64,000 nt of DNA from Sclerotinia nivalis. Taxonomy: Eukaryota; Ascomycota; Leotiomycetes; Helotiales; Sclerotiniaceae. Numbering within the stretch: position 1 is the first letter of the stretch; the number at the start of each line of letters is the position of its first letter. Positions 36,401-49,876 of the stretch are shown piece after piece. The stretch spans positions 6,448,001 through 6,512,000 of the forward strand of contig JAPEIS010000001.1 of the NCBI GenBank assembly GCA_029531795.1, in the 5' to 3' direction. The notes under the pieces are model-generated. The model worked only from the letters and a program-made list of their open reading frames with translations. It made no database searches and had not been told where the DNA came from. The translations under genes were made by a program, and so were the position numbers.

Positions 36401-38484
36401 ACTGTATGTATAATTGTTTTCAAGTATATATTGATTGTTTTGGAATATAATATTGAAAGAAAGATAATTTCGATAGATAATCGAATAATTGAAACTCAAA
36501 CGGGTTGATCTAAACCCTGAATATTTCAATTTTTATAAAGCAAACTCTCTTAAATATTCTCTCAAAATTATAAATCCGCGAATCTTTAATAAATTTATCA
36601 AAAGATAATATAAAGTACAATAATCTTTTCAATGATTAGATTTCCTTTATAATATACTCTGATTAATTGTATTAATATACTTGTTTTTTTGGAACATTGT
36701 AATTGATCAATTGGAAAAAACTTTAGATTACTTTTATATTTATTGCAAAGAATTTTGGTAATATAATTAATAGGCTCAAACTCTATATTCCTTATATCAA
36801 TACATTCCGCAAAATCGAGGTTCGAGTTATCATTACAAATATCTCTTTAAATATTACCATCATCTTTACCTACAAAATATAATTACTCCTCAATAGCAGA
36901 ATCGGTATTTTCGATCTCTCCAATAAAAAGGTCGATCGACACTCGTATATCTCCATTGCTTACTCTATCGATATCACCTAAAGGATTAGATGAATTGAAT
37001 AATCCTAAACTGAATTCTGTATTCTTATTATCATTTTTCAAATCTACCTTTACCCCCAAGCCCAATTTATTTGTGAATAATAATAAATTTGAAATACATT
37101 TGATAAATAAATTCAAAGTTTTTCGATCAATAAAAATAGATAAATAAATAAAGTCATTACAATTATTTTCATATTGAATAATTGTTCTATTCATTTCGAT
37201 ATAATCTTATAAATCAAAAACTCTTACTAGTTATTTAAACTCTTCTATATTATAAATATCGATTATTTAATTAACAAAATCTATACAATAAATATAATCT
37301 TCATTGAATATAACATTTCGAATAACTATAATTCTATCGAGCTTAAATATCCATATACAATAGATTAGTATACCTAGAATATAACCCATCAAATACTCAA
37401 TATATACTCGAAGATTGATTTTGTATTATTTTCTATTGAATCCAACCTTTCTATTTTTATCCAAAAGGTAGATTCTATATTTGTATTTGTAGATCCCATT
37501 CCAATTAGAACAAAGATCATCAGATATTTTCTTTGCGAATAAAGGGTTATCTTTGCAAAGATAATCATGGAACTATATATCGAATATCTCATTTGAAGAT
37601 TTGAAAGATTTGACCTTCAATAAACTTATATTATATAAGTAGATTGCAGTTTGCACTACTTTTACTTATAATTTGTCTGGTAAACCCGATATGATTCTCA
37701 TTTTGATCTATTTAGTGATTATTTCTTATCCTGTATGTTCTGATCCTTTATTGGGTTTGTATATATAAGAAAGAAATAACTCAAATTCAATACTTTTTTG
37801 CTTAATCCATTTCTCGAAGAATGTATCTTTTATAATCCCAATAATAGATATATCGTTATTCTATTTGATTTCCACAATTGTTAGATTATACTTATGATGA
37901 ATCCAAGCAAAGAAGCTTTATATAATAGAAAACATTTCATTGTAAATCTTCCTGTAGAAAGGATACAAAAAGATCTTGTCATTATATATATCTTTAATCA
38001 TAAAAAGCTATAATATATCTGTATACCCTTTATCGAAATCAAAAAGATTTTATTGAATTTTGTAGAATAATTAAAGCAGTTGGCAATCATTTGATGTATG
38101 AGAGATGATTTGTTTTATATAAATACAAATACAATCTACGTATTCGATATAAATAATACCTTTTATTTTGATATTTTGTATTGTAAATATTAAATATTCG
38201 AATACTTCTTTTCCTAGATATCCTAAATATTCATATTATAGTTTATTTGTATTCTCTTTAGAAAAAGATAGATTACGAAATCAATAAAATACTTTATTGA
38301 TTTTATGATTCATTATTGGATATATCAAAGAAGAATTATTTACAGGAATAAATAGAAGAATACTCGAATAAATTGAAAATAGTTTGTATTCTAAGAATAC
38401 AAGATTTTCAGTATAAGTATATTTAGTTATTACAATACTATTTGAAAGATCTTTTTTACAGAAAGTACAATTATATCCAGAATA

Positions 38485-38871
38485 TTATATATTAGCTTTC
38501 AATAATCGAATCTCCGAAACGATATTGATATAGAAATCAAGAATTAATACTATATTGTTTAAAACGAGATCACCATTAGGATAATCCTCTTTTTCGATAA
38601 TTCCCTTGATTATACAAGTATTACAATCCAGAACTTGGAAGGATGTAGTGCCTACTTTTACAAGATTATTAAAGCCAAATAGTATATATCGATGATTATC
38701 TATAAAAAAGATATTATTCATAATATATATAGTATCACAATTATCGAACAGAATATTATTGAAAAGGCAATAAACCCTTATAATAATAATATAAATCCCT
38801 ATTTGATTAATACAAATATCAAGGATAACAATATTGAATAAAATTTCGAAAAGATTTATATTTGATTTCAT
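38485..38871 (-). pseudogene. Copia F protease/integrase-junction remnant
   Basis: A 128-codon open segment of the minus strand. It starts with gag-like sequence, then has ILFDNCDTIYIMNNIFFIDN, matching the layout of copia aspartic protease active sites with the following asparagines. Next comes VKVGTTSFQVLDCNTCIIKG and finally VLILDFYINIVSEIRLLKAN, the conserved end of copia protease before the integrase zinc finger. Normally this protease releases gag from pol. It is not functional in the surrounding stop-filled frame. Confidence 0.65.
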
Positions 38872-40302
38872 CTATCCTTTCTTGATTCATTTAGTATATA
38901 AATACTTCTATAATTATAAATTAATTCGATCTCTAATCATCTTTAATTCGGATTCAATATAATATCATCAAAATATCGTATCTGCTTTACTAATAAACAT
39001 TAACTTTATAATTCGACAATTGTTTGCATAATACTAATACCCTAATCTATTCTTTTAATCGACTTTTGTTTTACAAGAATATATCCAGATTTTATTAACA
39101 TCCAAATTTCTTTTAAAGTTGATCCTTTTTTTGTTTTTCTTAAACTTTTTATCATTTTGAAAAAAGCTAAAAATGGAATATATACCTTCTTTGGTTTTAG
39201 AAGTTATTGAATCCTGATAGATTAATCTTCTAAAAACATCTCTAAATTGTTAAAATGAAAGATTAGATAATCCAAGTTGATTATTCATTTCGATTTATAT
39301 AATTATAATGTTTGTTTAGATTGGGAACAATCTGGTATCAATCATTTGCAAAAATATAATAATGGTTATTTTATTCTGAATTTTAATTATCTTATATAAG
39401 AGAATTTTGATATAGATTATAATCTAATCTTTATGTTATTTGATAGGATCGATTCTATTAAGCGATATTTGTATTAGTATAGATTGATATTTATATAATA
39501 CTACCATTTTGGTAATAGTTATTATAAAAATGAATTTCTATTTAAATATTGAAATGATCATTTTGAATAAAAAAGATATAATATCTTTGTTACAAATAGA
39601 AAGCTTTATAAAATAAATTTGGTTTATAATTGATTCGATCTATTTATATATATCTCGAAAAGCTTTGTGATTCTGAATATACTTGTGTTGATGATATTGA
39701 TACTCCGTTTAAAGAGTGCTAAATTCAATTACAATATCTTGGAATATTATGGAAAAGAAAATAGTAAATCGAATTAATATAAATCCCAATATATTTCTAT
39801 CGGAATTCCTTATATTAATATTCCTATTTGCATCTTACCGAATTTAGATTATTGCAAGATATTTTGTAAATTCCTATCGATATCGATTTTGATTAACTTA
39901 ATCATATTTAGCTTGAAGATCAACAATAAAAGGTAAAATTAACAATCTAATAGATAATTAATCGATCTAAAATATAATTAGTTTATTTATTAGATCAAAA
40001 TTAGAAATGATTTTGTTCAAAATAAATACAAAAAGATCATTATCTGAATCGATTAATTCTTAGATTCTGATAACTAAATATTTATTTTATAAACAAAGAT
40101 ACCATTTTGATTATTGAATACGAATAACAAAAAGAAAAGAATCAGATTGATCTTTTATTATATTTGAAAGGTAACAGAAAGAAATATAGAATAATTGGAT
40201 TTATAATAAAGATAAGAATAAAATGAAGAAAAGCAATCCTTTAAAAACTGAATAATTGTATAATAAAAGTTTAGACAGATTAAAAACTACTGAATTCATA
40301 AT

Positions 40303-40663
40303 TATCACAAAATAATACAATTACAAAGTACATTGAAAAAATCGAAGAGAAGATAATTATAATGAAATATTTAAAATTAAAATATATCTTGAATAAGAAT
40401 TGTATTAAATAATCTGCCCTCGATTTTAAAGATCATAAATGGTATATATAGACTTAATAAAAACTATCTAACCAACAAGAAATATCAATTAGATTAGACT
40501 TCGATCTATATGATATCAAAAGAGGATTAATGATCGTAAGGATCGATAAGATCTAAAAGAGCCTGATAACTAATACAAAATGAGGGGTTTAATAATCATA
40601 GAGTATAGGATGATCGTAGATCACCAGTTATGTGAATCAGGTATCATATAATTACCCGTGACA
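40303..40663 (-). repeat. 5' LTR of copia F (361 bp)
   Basis: The right-hand LTR ends on the plus strand in ATTACCCGTGACA, preserving the terminal TGTCACGGG of the sense strand. More G-to-A changes occur in its interior than in the left LTR. Confidence 0.93.
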
Positions 40664-40668
40664 CTTTC

Positions 40669-43600
40669 CAAAATCAATTATTTAATTAAAAACAATAGTA
40701 CAATCCAATTCATCGAATAATATTATAATAAGATTAAAAAGGATCTCAAAAACCTCGAAAGAATTTGAACTTCTATTTTCGGAAAAGCTTTTGTATAATT
40801 ATAATCAAAGGATTCAATTTTGAAGGATACATTAATAAAAACGGATATTATTTATTATACTTTTTATTTTAATTTTTAAATTCTTATCAAATTCCTGAAT
40901 AAAATTATAATCAACTATTTTTGTTGAAAGAAAAACAAAGAAACAAAAAAGTATTATTCTATAGATTTTCATTTTATATATAAATTCATTACAAAAATCA
41001 ATATAAAAAATAAAAAAGATTAAATCCCTTTTCTTTTTGATTTTGATCAAGATTCTATTCTCAAGAATTGTAGATTCATTTTCGATTGTTTTAAGTTTTT
41101 AAAAGAATATAAAAAGAATAAAATTCCTTCTAATATCAAACAAAATAATAAATTTATTTGTAAAATGAATATAATAACTATTACTTGTAAAATTAATATA
41201 ATAACTATTACTTCGATATTCAATAAAAACAAAACTGAATTAGATAATGAAGAAAGATTGAATATAATAGCTTTTTTAACTTTTATTTATATACATCAGT
41301 TCTTCTATTTTTAGACTATTATATCGATCTCAAAATTTATTACTGCAAATATCGATAAATAATAAAAACGAAATTATCAATTCGATTTTTCGAAGAATAT
41401 CTTTTCATATCTATCAATTTTAGATAAATATATTTCCCATTATTGTACAACTAATTATAACCAAAAGCTTATTTCGGAAGAAAACAATTCTGCAGATTTC
41501 AATAATTTTAAAATCGTTTTAAATTCTTTCTAAGATTTGAAAAACTGTATCTACAATCCTAATTTTCAATTTGATAAAAAATAATACTCGTTAATAAACA
41601 ATAATTATATTATCAATCAAATAAAATAAAAGATTATTATATTACTAAATGAAAATATTATTATTAATACTCTTTATATATATCATTTATATATATTAAC
41701 AAAACTTCTGGATTTAAAAACAAAGTATATTTCGGTTAAAGAATTATAGAATCGACTAACTATTATAATTAAGAATCGAAAACATATCAATGAAATAAAA
41801 TTGATTGAAAAGTTTTACTTTTGATTCTATTTTCATTTATTTTTAATACAAAAACAATCGAAACAAACTTTTGATTCTTATCGTTTTAATTCAAAAAAAA
41901 AAATCTACTCTTCTAATATAATCGAATCCCTTAAATCAAATCTTCATCAGAAAGTGCCTTTAACAAAAAATACCTTCCAAAAGGATTCTATTTTACGAAT
42001 TCCGGAATTCCAATAGATTTTCAAATTTAGAGATTTCCCTAATATATCTTTTTTCTATAATGATGTTTTTGTTATTTACAAATAGTATTTCTGTAGAATC
42101 CTTAAAAAAAGTTCATTTTTAAATTATTATTTTTCTTTTATTCAATTTCTTTTTAGAAATAATCTATCTTTATAACGAACTGTTATTCATATTCGAAAAA
42201 ATTATAAATTCCGTTTTATCCTTATTCTTTTATCAATATCACAATTTCCTAATTGTAATCGGAAGCTTACCCGTTATTATTCATTTTCTGATTTTTTCAA
42301 TCTGATTTCCAAGAAATATATATCAAAGGTTTTCAAAAAGATCACTATTATAATTGATTTGTTTCAATTAAAAAAATCAATCGAAAATATCTATAAAAAG
42401 CATCAAGTTTTTATTCCGAATATCTTCGATAAAGATTACAAATTAATTTGAGATCTCCTAAAAAAATACTTTTTTTTATCAATCTTAATATAATCTTAAT
42501 TAAACAACATAAAGAAAGATATTCTAGAAAACTAAATATAATAATGATTTCTATTAAAGAAATTTAGCTAAAACTAATTCTTATACAATTATATTTCAAT
42601 CTAATATTATTCTTCGATTCAATAATTCTTCAAGGATTTATAGATCTATTTCAATATTAATATTATATTTTATTATTGCTTCTAATAATCAAAATATAAA
42701 GGATAATAATTCTTACGAAAATATTTAATATTCCCTTCAAAATCAATTTATTCTTTTCAAATTAAATAAATTTAATAAAAAGGATCTTTATATTTCTTAT
42801 TTTGTCATTCTTAATATCAATTTTATATTATCTAATTCTATTTTTATAATCTTTTTAGGATCATTATTATAAAGTTCTATTATTGTTAAATAGTATACAA
42901 ATATATTATTCGGATTTAGTAATAATGAATTTCGAAGATAATATTAGAAATGAATTAATCAAATAATAGAAACTTTGATATCTTTAATTGATATATTTAT
43001 TCAAAAAAAAACAATAAGAAAACCAATTCCAATTTGCAAACTACAAGACCATTAAATAACGATTGAAAGCTTTTCAAAACAAAAACCTCGAGTATCAAAA
43101 ATTTCTAAAGAATAATATTACTTCTAAATAGGAAATTGTCAATTTAGTTGATACTGAATTCTCAACCAGAACAATTTTTTATATTTCAAAAAAATCAAAA
43201 GGAAAAGGAATAGAAAGACTTATTATTGAATCTTCAAAAGATCGAAATAAGATATCCGATTTTGATCGAGAGTCAGCTCAAAAACCATTTATATAATCAA
43301 TTGGATTACAAAAGGATCTGAAGAAATCGATCCGAAAAAGAAAGGATTCTTCTTCAAAAATGAATCAAAGATCCAAAGGACCAATATTATTAATCCAATA
43401 TTTAAATCGTTTTCAAAATACTCAAAAGAAACCTAAAACGAAATTTACTATCAAATGCCCAAAAATAATTATCATAGGGAATACTCCTTCAGTTCAAAAA
43501 ACTAATATCAAATTCGAAAGACTTATTCATTTAGCAGATTTGGATTCTTGAATTTATAGATAATACTGATTTTTTAAAACAATCTTAAAAAATACTCAAT

Positions 43601-43920
43601 AACCTTTTTCCTTAACATCCTAATCTATTTTCTACATCACAAATAAGTTTTGATTAGGATAAACTACATATTTCCGAAAAAAGAAGAATATAAAAAAATT
43701 GAATTGCTAAAACTATATATATAACTAATTCATAAATATTAAATCATATAATCCTTTATAATTAAATATAAAAAAAAGACTTCGTTTTCCTTTTTAAAAT
43801 AATCAATCATTTTCACTAATCTTTTTACATACCTATTATATATAACCCCAAATCCATTATTATTCATATTAATTCTATTATTCGAAGTTTATACAATATA
43901 ATCTGATCAATTCGTATCCT
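40669..43920 (+). other. Unidentified AT-rich region with semi-preserved plus-strand frames
   Basis: Directly right of copia F the plus strand reads in long stop-poor stretches, unlike most of the block. One begins before F (NYIGDFVNKIKDRIED at about 33,000) and resumes with TIQFIE at 40,700. Another runs with few stops from about 41,090 to 42,500 (for example NIIAFLTFIYIHQFFYF near 41,265 and KVFKKITIIIDLFQLKKSIE near 42,330). A third is open from about 42,955 to 43,551 with a Lys/Ser-rich end. I do not recognise any domain and no terminal repeats are evident. It may be gag and flanks of an unknown element or a decayed gene. Confidence 0.4.
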
Positions 43921-43976
43921 ATTCCCCCTCGCAGCGTACTATCGGGACGCATGTATCTCGACTTACCTCTTTCACA
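43921..43976. other. GC-richer islet at an element junction
   Basis: About 55 bases starting ATTCCCCCTCGCAGCGTACT and ending near CTTACCTCTTTCA stand out from roughly 20% GC surroundings. They contain many intact CG and CA dinucleotides. They lie exactly where the unidentified region stops and gypsy E begins. I found no second copy in the window. Confidence 0.7.
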
Positions 43977-44442
43977 ATATTTATTTTTAGAATTATATTC
44001 TTTTTTCAATCGAAAAAGATTAATACAAATATTATTGTAAATGCAATTTTCAGATTCAAAAACGATTTTTTATAAATAGAATCTTATAGAAAGATTATAT
44101 TCTTTTTGATCAAATTTATTATTGAGTATATAATTGAAGAAAAGTTATAAAGAAAAAATTAATAAAAACTGTTAAATTTTATAAATATTTATATATTTAT
44201 TAAATCCCCTAATATTTTTAATCGATTATTATTTTTATTTTAGTTAAATTTATTCGTATTTCTTTTTGGTTTACAATTAAATTTAGGAATTTCGTTTCAA
44301 ATTTCAGCAATTTGTATTTTGATAACTTGATATATAATCCAATATTTTGTAAAGTATTTAATATTTTTTATATATATTTTATATCTTTAAAATGAATCTT
44401 GTTATAAATTAGAATATTGTTTAGATAAATAATATAGAATAT

Positions 44443-44656
44443 TGTCACGGGGTCCCCGTATAAGGTATACGGAGACCGCTCGGGTCCCGACCCATAGGAG
44501 TCGGCCTTCGGATAAATGCAGGTTAGCCCCGGCCGGGGGCTAGCGTTGTATACAAATGTATTTAAAGAATCGTTCCTTTTATAGAATTGTAATTCTTCGA
44601 ATTATATTTTATTATTAAAAATGATTCTTATTATTCTATTTGTTATTTTTGTAATA
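44443..44656 (+). repeat. 5' LTR of gypsy D (214 bp)
   Basis: Its outer 100 bases are unusually GC-rich for this block (GGTCCCGACCCATAGGAGTC and GCCCCGGCCGGGGGCTAGCG) and include a GGCC-centred hairpin. The 3' partner shows the same positions converted to A/T, so this copy escaped much of the mutation. Confidence 0.93.
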
Positions 44657-44922
44657 CTATACAGCTTCTACTTATTTGTATCAACACTTCTATGATATCG
44701 TCCCGTCTATACCCGCCTAACCAATCCGGTTCCCTTAAAGAATTCGCTACTGCTATAGTTAACAATATTACGATCTAATATCATTACTTTATTTCCCTTT
44801 ACAAATATAATATAAAAATAAAAACAAAAATAACCAATCTGCAATTCGTAATTCAAAAGCTTATTTTCGACCTATAAATCAAAAAAACCATATTTACACA
44901 ATAAAAGGAAGAAAATGATAGA

Positions 44923-45993
44923 TTGATTATCTATCTAATTCAATTTCATTCTATTTCTATTGTCTCGTCTGTTTCAATTTTCATCAATTTGATTGACTTT
45001 TCGTCTTTGACATCCATTACAATTCCGATTGTTGCTTTTGTTCTATCGAAGCCTCAATTGAATAAGAAAATACCTAACCCTGCATTATTTAATAAAACGA
45101 AAATCGATCTTGATCGATTTATCAATTAAATACAGAATAAAATGTATACCAATTCCGATTGCTTTACTTCCCTATATTCCCGTTTGACTTATATAATTGG
45201 AAGATTAACTGGATCTGCTGTTATACAAATTCGATTATATAATATCAAAGAACAATTTATTAAATTTATTAATTATAAAGATTTATTGTAAATATTGAAA
45301 AAAGCTTATAGAAACTAAAATAAATAAATCGAAACCCGAAAACTTCTGATCAATCTGAAACAGAAAAACTAGTTGTTTTATATCTTCTATATTGAGTTTC
45401 AAAGACTAACATTGAAAGTCGGGATGGCCAATGATAACAATACTCTAGTTATCCTATTAGAACAAATTCTGTCGAGTAAACTGAAGAATCAGATTGTTAT
45501 TACTGAATTACTTATAGATAATATCAATATATTCGCTGTTTTCATACAAACATTAAAGAATCGCTATCTGTATTTGATAAAACCGATTGGTTTTAATTAT
45601 AATCTAATCGTTCTGTTGCTCTATACTACTATTCAAAATCCGAATCCTATTAATTGTATCCTTACTCCGTTTTCGAATACTACTATCCGATCTATTACTT
45701 CTATTACTTCTGTTACAATTATACCTACTAAAGATCCAATAAATCTTAATTTCCAAAGATATACTAATAAATATAAACGAAAAGAATACTTTCATTATAA
45801 ATCTATCGATCACTATATGAAAGATTATTTATTCCCAGATAATCGTTTTGTACAAATTAAAACTAATTTTATTAATCCTGCCCTGCTATCCTTTATTCCG
45901 TTTTCCGTTCAGATTCAATTGTATACTATATCACCGTATAATCTATCCCTTTCCAACTCCCCAAATTCGGGAAATGAAATCCGTTTAGTATAA
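44923..45993 (+). pseudogene. Gypsy D gag with three Cys-to-Tyr changes in its zinc knuckle
   Basis: Gag reads from about 44,923 through a few stops into an open 206-codon segment at 45,373-45,993. Conserved capsid landmarks are KIPNPALFNKTKIDLDRFIN, then YSRLTYIIGRLTGSAVIQIR, and later LVILLEQILSSKLKNQI. The knuckle lies at 45,787-45,828 and reads YFHYKSIDHYMKDY. Its spacing fits C-x2-C-x4-H-x4-C, with every Cys replaced by Tyr while His is kept. Each change is TGY to TAY, a coding-strand G-to-A transition. The protein would coat element RNA but is no longer functional. Confidence 0.88.
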
Positions 45994-45999
45994 ATCATT

Positions 46000-48900
46000 A
46001 TCAAACGAAAACTCCACATATATTATACCTATCCACCACTACAATTCGAAGTTTATCTTTCGTTGAAGAAACAAGTAATCAAACAAATCTAATGATATTG
46101 TCTATTATTATCCTATCAATACCTAATCGATCCTATTCCATTTACACTATAATGAATAACAAATACAAAGAATATATTTTCGCAAACCAAAATTGAATTA
46201 AAACTATTAAGCTTTCAATATACAAATTATCTATCTTGTTCGAAGTTATTGGATTCGATAGAAAAATATTATTTGAAAACCGAATAGATTATTACATTTT
46301 AACCGATCTGCAAATCAACAATTACTATAAGAAAAGATCAAAAATCTATATTATTAAACTAATCCATTATTTGATTATTCTAAAGCTGATCTAATTAAAG
46401 AAGTATAATCCCTATATCGGATTTGTATCTAATATTTTTCACTTCGATAACGAGTTCTACCAAAAGTTTTGTAATATATTTATACAATTATCGAATATCC
46501 GAATTCTACTCGATATCCTTGTTAAAATCTATCCTGTTTATTTATCGTTTTGTTCTGAAATGCTAAAGAAAAGAGATATAATAAATATTTCAATCCAAAT
46601 CTGCTCAATATATATTTATCGAAATTATAAAATGTTCCAAACTAATATCAATTTGATAAATCGAATCCTAAAAAAAAATAAGATTTTGTTTTCGAAGATC
46701 TATTTGTTAAATTCCATTCGTAAATCGATATATTTTCTTTATATAATATTAACAAACTATTCCTGTATTATTTATACAATCATGATATCCAATTGTAAGA
46801 TAGAACTAAACTATCATTTGAAGCCCTATATTCGATATTTCGAGACGAATTAAAAGTTTTGCAAGAATAATTAAAGGAAAACCTAATAAAAGGATTTATT
46901 CGATCGAATTCTTTTGTTTCCATTTCGTTTATTTTGTTTATTAAGAAATTTAGTAATAATCTTCGATTTTATATAAATTATTGTATATTGAATAATCTAT
47001 TTATAAAAAACTGATATTTGTTATTTTTAATCAAGGAATCCTTGAATAATTTAAAAGAGATAAAGTATTTTACGAAAATAAATATCATTTTAGTTTCCAA
47101 TAATATCTGAATTAAAAAAGGATAAGAATATTTAATTATATTCTATATTTAATTTGGTTTGTTCGAAATCTTGGTTATATTGTTTAGATTGATCGAAGTC
47201 TTAACGATATTCCAACGATTTATCAATGATATTCTAAAAGAATATCTAAATATATTTTATATTATTTATTTAAATAATATTCTGATTTATAATAAGATTT
47301 GTTCCGAATATATAAAGTATATACAAAAGATATTAGATACTTTATAAAAAACCGGATTGTATATCAATTTATCGAAATACGAATTCCTAAAATCTAAAAC
47401 AAAATTCCTAGGTTTAATTGTAGATCAAGAAAAGATCCGAATAAACCTAATCAAAATTAAAACAATAATCGATTGAAAAACATCGAAGAATTTAATAGAT
47501 ATATAGATATTTATAAAATTCAATAATTTCTATTGATACTTTATTTGCGATTTCTCTTTGATCATTTATTTGATAATAAACTTGATTAAAAAGAATATAG
47601 CTTTCCAATAGAATCCTGTTTATGAAAAATTGTTTTCAAATTTGAAAACTATATTTATAATAGTATCTATATTAGCTTTTTTCGATTAGAAGAAAAATGT
47701 AATTCTAGAAACAAATATATCGGATTATATATCTATTGGAGTCTTTTTCTAATACGATGATGATAGGATTCTGAAATCTATTGTATATTTTTCAAAAAAG
47801 TATTTTGTTGCTAAATATAATTACGAGATTTATAATAAGGAATTATTAGCAATCATTTGTTATTTCGAAAAATAGCAATCCGAATTAGAAAATATTTTTT
47901 TTCTAATTAAGATCATTATGGATTATAAGAATCTAGAATATTTCACAATAACAAAATTATTGAATTATTATCAAATCTATTGATCTGAATTTCTATCCCA
48001 TTTCAATTTCAAAATTATATACTATTTAGAAAAGCAAAAAGCGAAATCCGATATTTTAATTAGGAAATCAGAAGATTTGTTTAAAGAAGAAGATGAATAT
48101 TTTCTATATCAAAACCAAATTATTCTGAAAACCGAAAATCTAGATACAAATCTATTTTCTGTTGTTAATCTAAAAAAGAAAGTTCGTTTTGTAATTACAA
48201 TTCATAATTAGATCTATACCGATATTCTATTGTTTATTTGCAATCCCGAACTATCCATTTGCAAATCCGAATTATCTGTTTGTGAATTTGAACTATCTAT
48301 AATATTTGATAACTCGATCTTTATCCAATTGTTTGAATCTATACAATTGGAATCCTCCGAAGAATTGAAACCTTTGCTTACTGAAGTTTATCTATTTGAT
48401 CCGTTTCTATTATCGATCCTAAAAACTTTAAAGAAGAATACTATTAGATATCTATATATTATATTATCCGAATATACTGTAAACAATAATCTATTATATT
48501 ATTATAGGAAACTTTATATTTTGAACTATGATTTTCTAAAAGCAAAACTTCTCCGAATAATCTACGATTCTTCTATTGTTGGATATCTATATTGTATCTG
48601 TATTTTCGAATTACTTTTCCGAAATTATTATTGATTTGGATATTACGATTACATCTTCTATTAGATATACAATTGCTATAATTGCTATTAAGCTGCTCCG
48701 AACCGTAAAGGATAAGAAAAAATCTTACACCCTCTCCTAATCCTACAACAAATCTAGAAAAATATCTCAATCGATTTCATTACTTATTTTTCGAAGAGTT
48801 TTGGATATAATATAATATTTATCATAATCGATTGATTAATCAAAATGAAGCATTTCCTATTCTATTAAAGAATCTATAATTCTAAAAAAGTCTTTTATCT

Positions 48901-49860
48901 ATTCCTGAAGTATATATAAAAGCTCTACAATCTACTACAGATTATTATATTCGATTATGGAGTTCAATTTATTTTTGATTTCTAAAAACATATCTATAAA
49001 CAATTAGATATTATTTCGAAATTATCAATAATTTATTATTTTAAAACCGATAAATAAATAGAAAAAGTAAATATAATATTCGAACAATATTTTTGTTTGT
49101 ATATATCCTATTTGCAGAATAACTAATCCAAATAATTACCGATCGTCGAATTTTCGATTAACTTTATTTAATCTGAAAGCTTCCGTTTATCATCGTTTTT
49201 TATCAATTATAATTTCCATTTTTAAATAGATTTCGAATTTGTTATATTCTTCAATCGCTTTGGAATCCTAGACGTTGAGGAATTCATCAAAAAGATGAAA
49301 TCGATTATCGATTATCTGAAAACCGAATTGGTCACTAATCAAACCCGCTATTCAAAGAATACCAATTCCTATCGTTCACTTATCTATCGATATCAATTTG
49401 GAGATCTAGTTTGGCTTAATGCTAAAAATATCCGAACTTTTTATCCCCAAAAGAAATTAGATTAAAAGAATTTAGATCCTTTTCAAATCCTAAAAGCTAT
49501 AAACTTATACATTTATAAACTAAAACTTCTAATCTTTATAAAGAATCATTTAATTTTTTATATTAATCTATTATATCCTATTAATGATAATTCTATCCCT
49601 GATTAATATAATCCATTTCCCCTTCCTATCGAAATTGAAAATATTGAACAATTCGATATAAAAGAAGTTCTGGATTCTTAATAGAAACATCAAGATTATA
49701 ATAATCCCTATTTGAAATATATTATCCAATAGATAAACTACAATATACCTACCAAAAAACCTGTATAGTATTTGAAGAATACTCAAAAACTGATCCAGAA
49801 TTATCACCATCGTTATCTAAATAAACTTGATCCTTTTAATCATTTCAACAAAGTTCGATT
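46000..49860 (+). pseudogene. Gypsy D pol: RT, RNase H, integrase and chromodomain (decayed)
   Basis: RT covers about 46,800-47,400, with catalytic box YLNN at 47,267-47,278 (YLDD expected). RNase H follows with FFD at about 47,680 and SDYISIGVFF. The integrase zinc-binding region is around 48,460-48,640 and the core around 48,770-49,260. The integrase C-terminus reads YQFGDLVWLNAKNIRTFYPQ near 49,388-49,450. A chromodomain-like stretch YNNPYLKYIIQ and NYNIPTKKPV then YLKNTQ lies at about 49,695-49,790. In chromoviruses this domain reads histone marks to steer integration (family knowledge). Stops are numerous. Confidence 0.85.
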
Positions 49861-49876
49861 CTAAAAAAAAGAATAC

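Larger units (their letters stand above)
33074..40663 (-). mobile_element. Full-length Ty1/copia retrotransposon F (7.6 kb)
   Basis: Two 361-bp LTRs (33,074-33,434 and 40,303-40,663) and a 5-bp target duplication CTTTC (33,069-33,073 and 40,664-40,668) delimit the element exactly. The orientation is minus, with the 5' LTR at the right reading TGTCACGGGTAATTATATG. Assignment to copia rests on the protease-to-integrase junction at 38,485-38,871, whose order before an integrase fits Pseudoviridae-type pol. The rest of pol and gag is too decayed for residue-level calls. Confidence 0.85.

Noticed and set aside
43360..43551. The Lys/Ser-rich 63-codon frame considered as a small host gene.
   Set aside because: It is the tail of a longer stop-poor stretch starting near 42,955 and has no recognised homologue; kept only as part of the unidentified region.
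48573..48770. A minus-strand frame within gypsy D with gene-like residues.
   Set aside because: It is antisense to the integrase of D and has no independent support.
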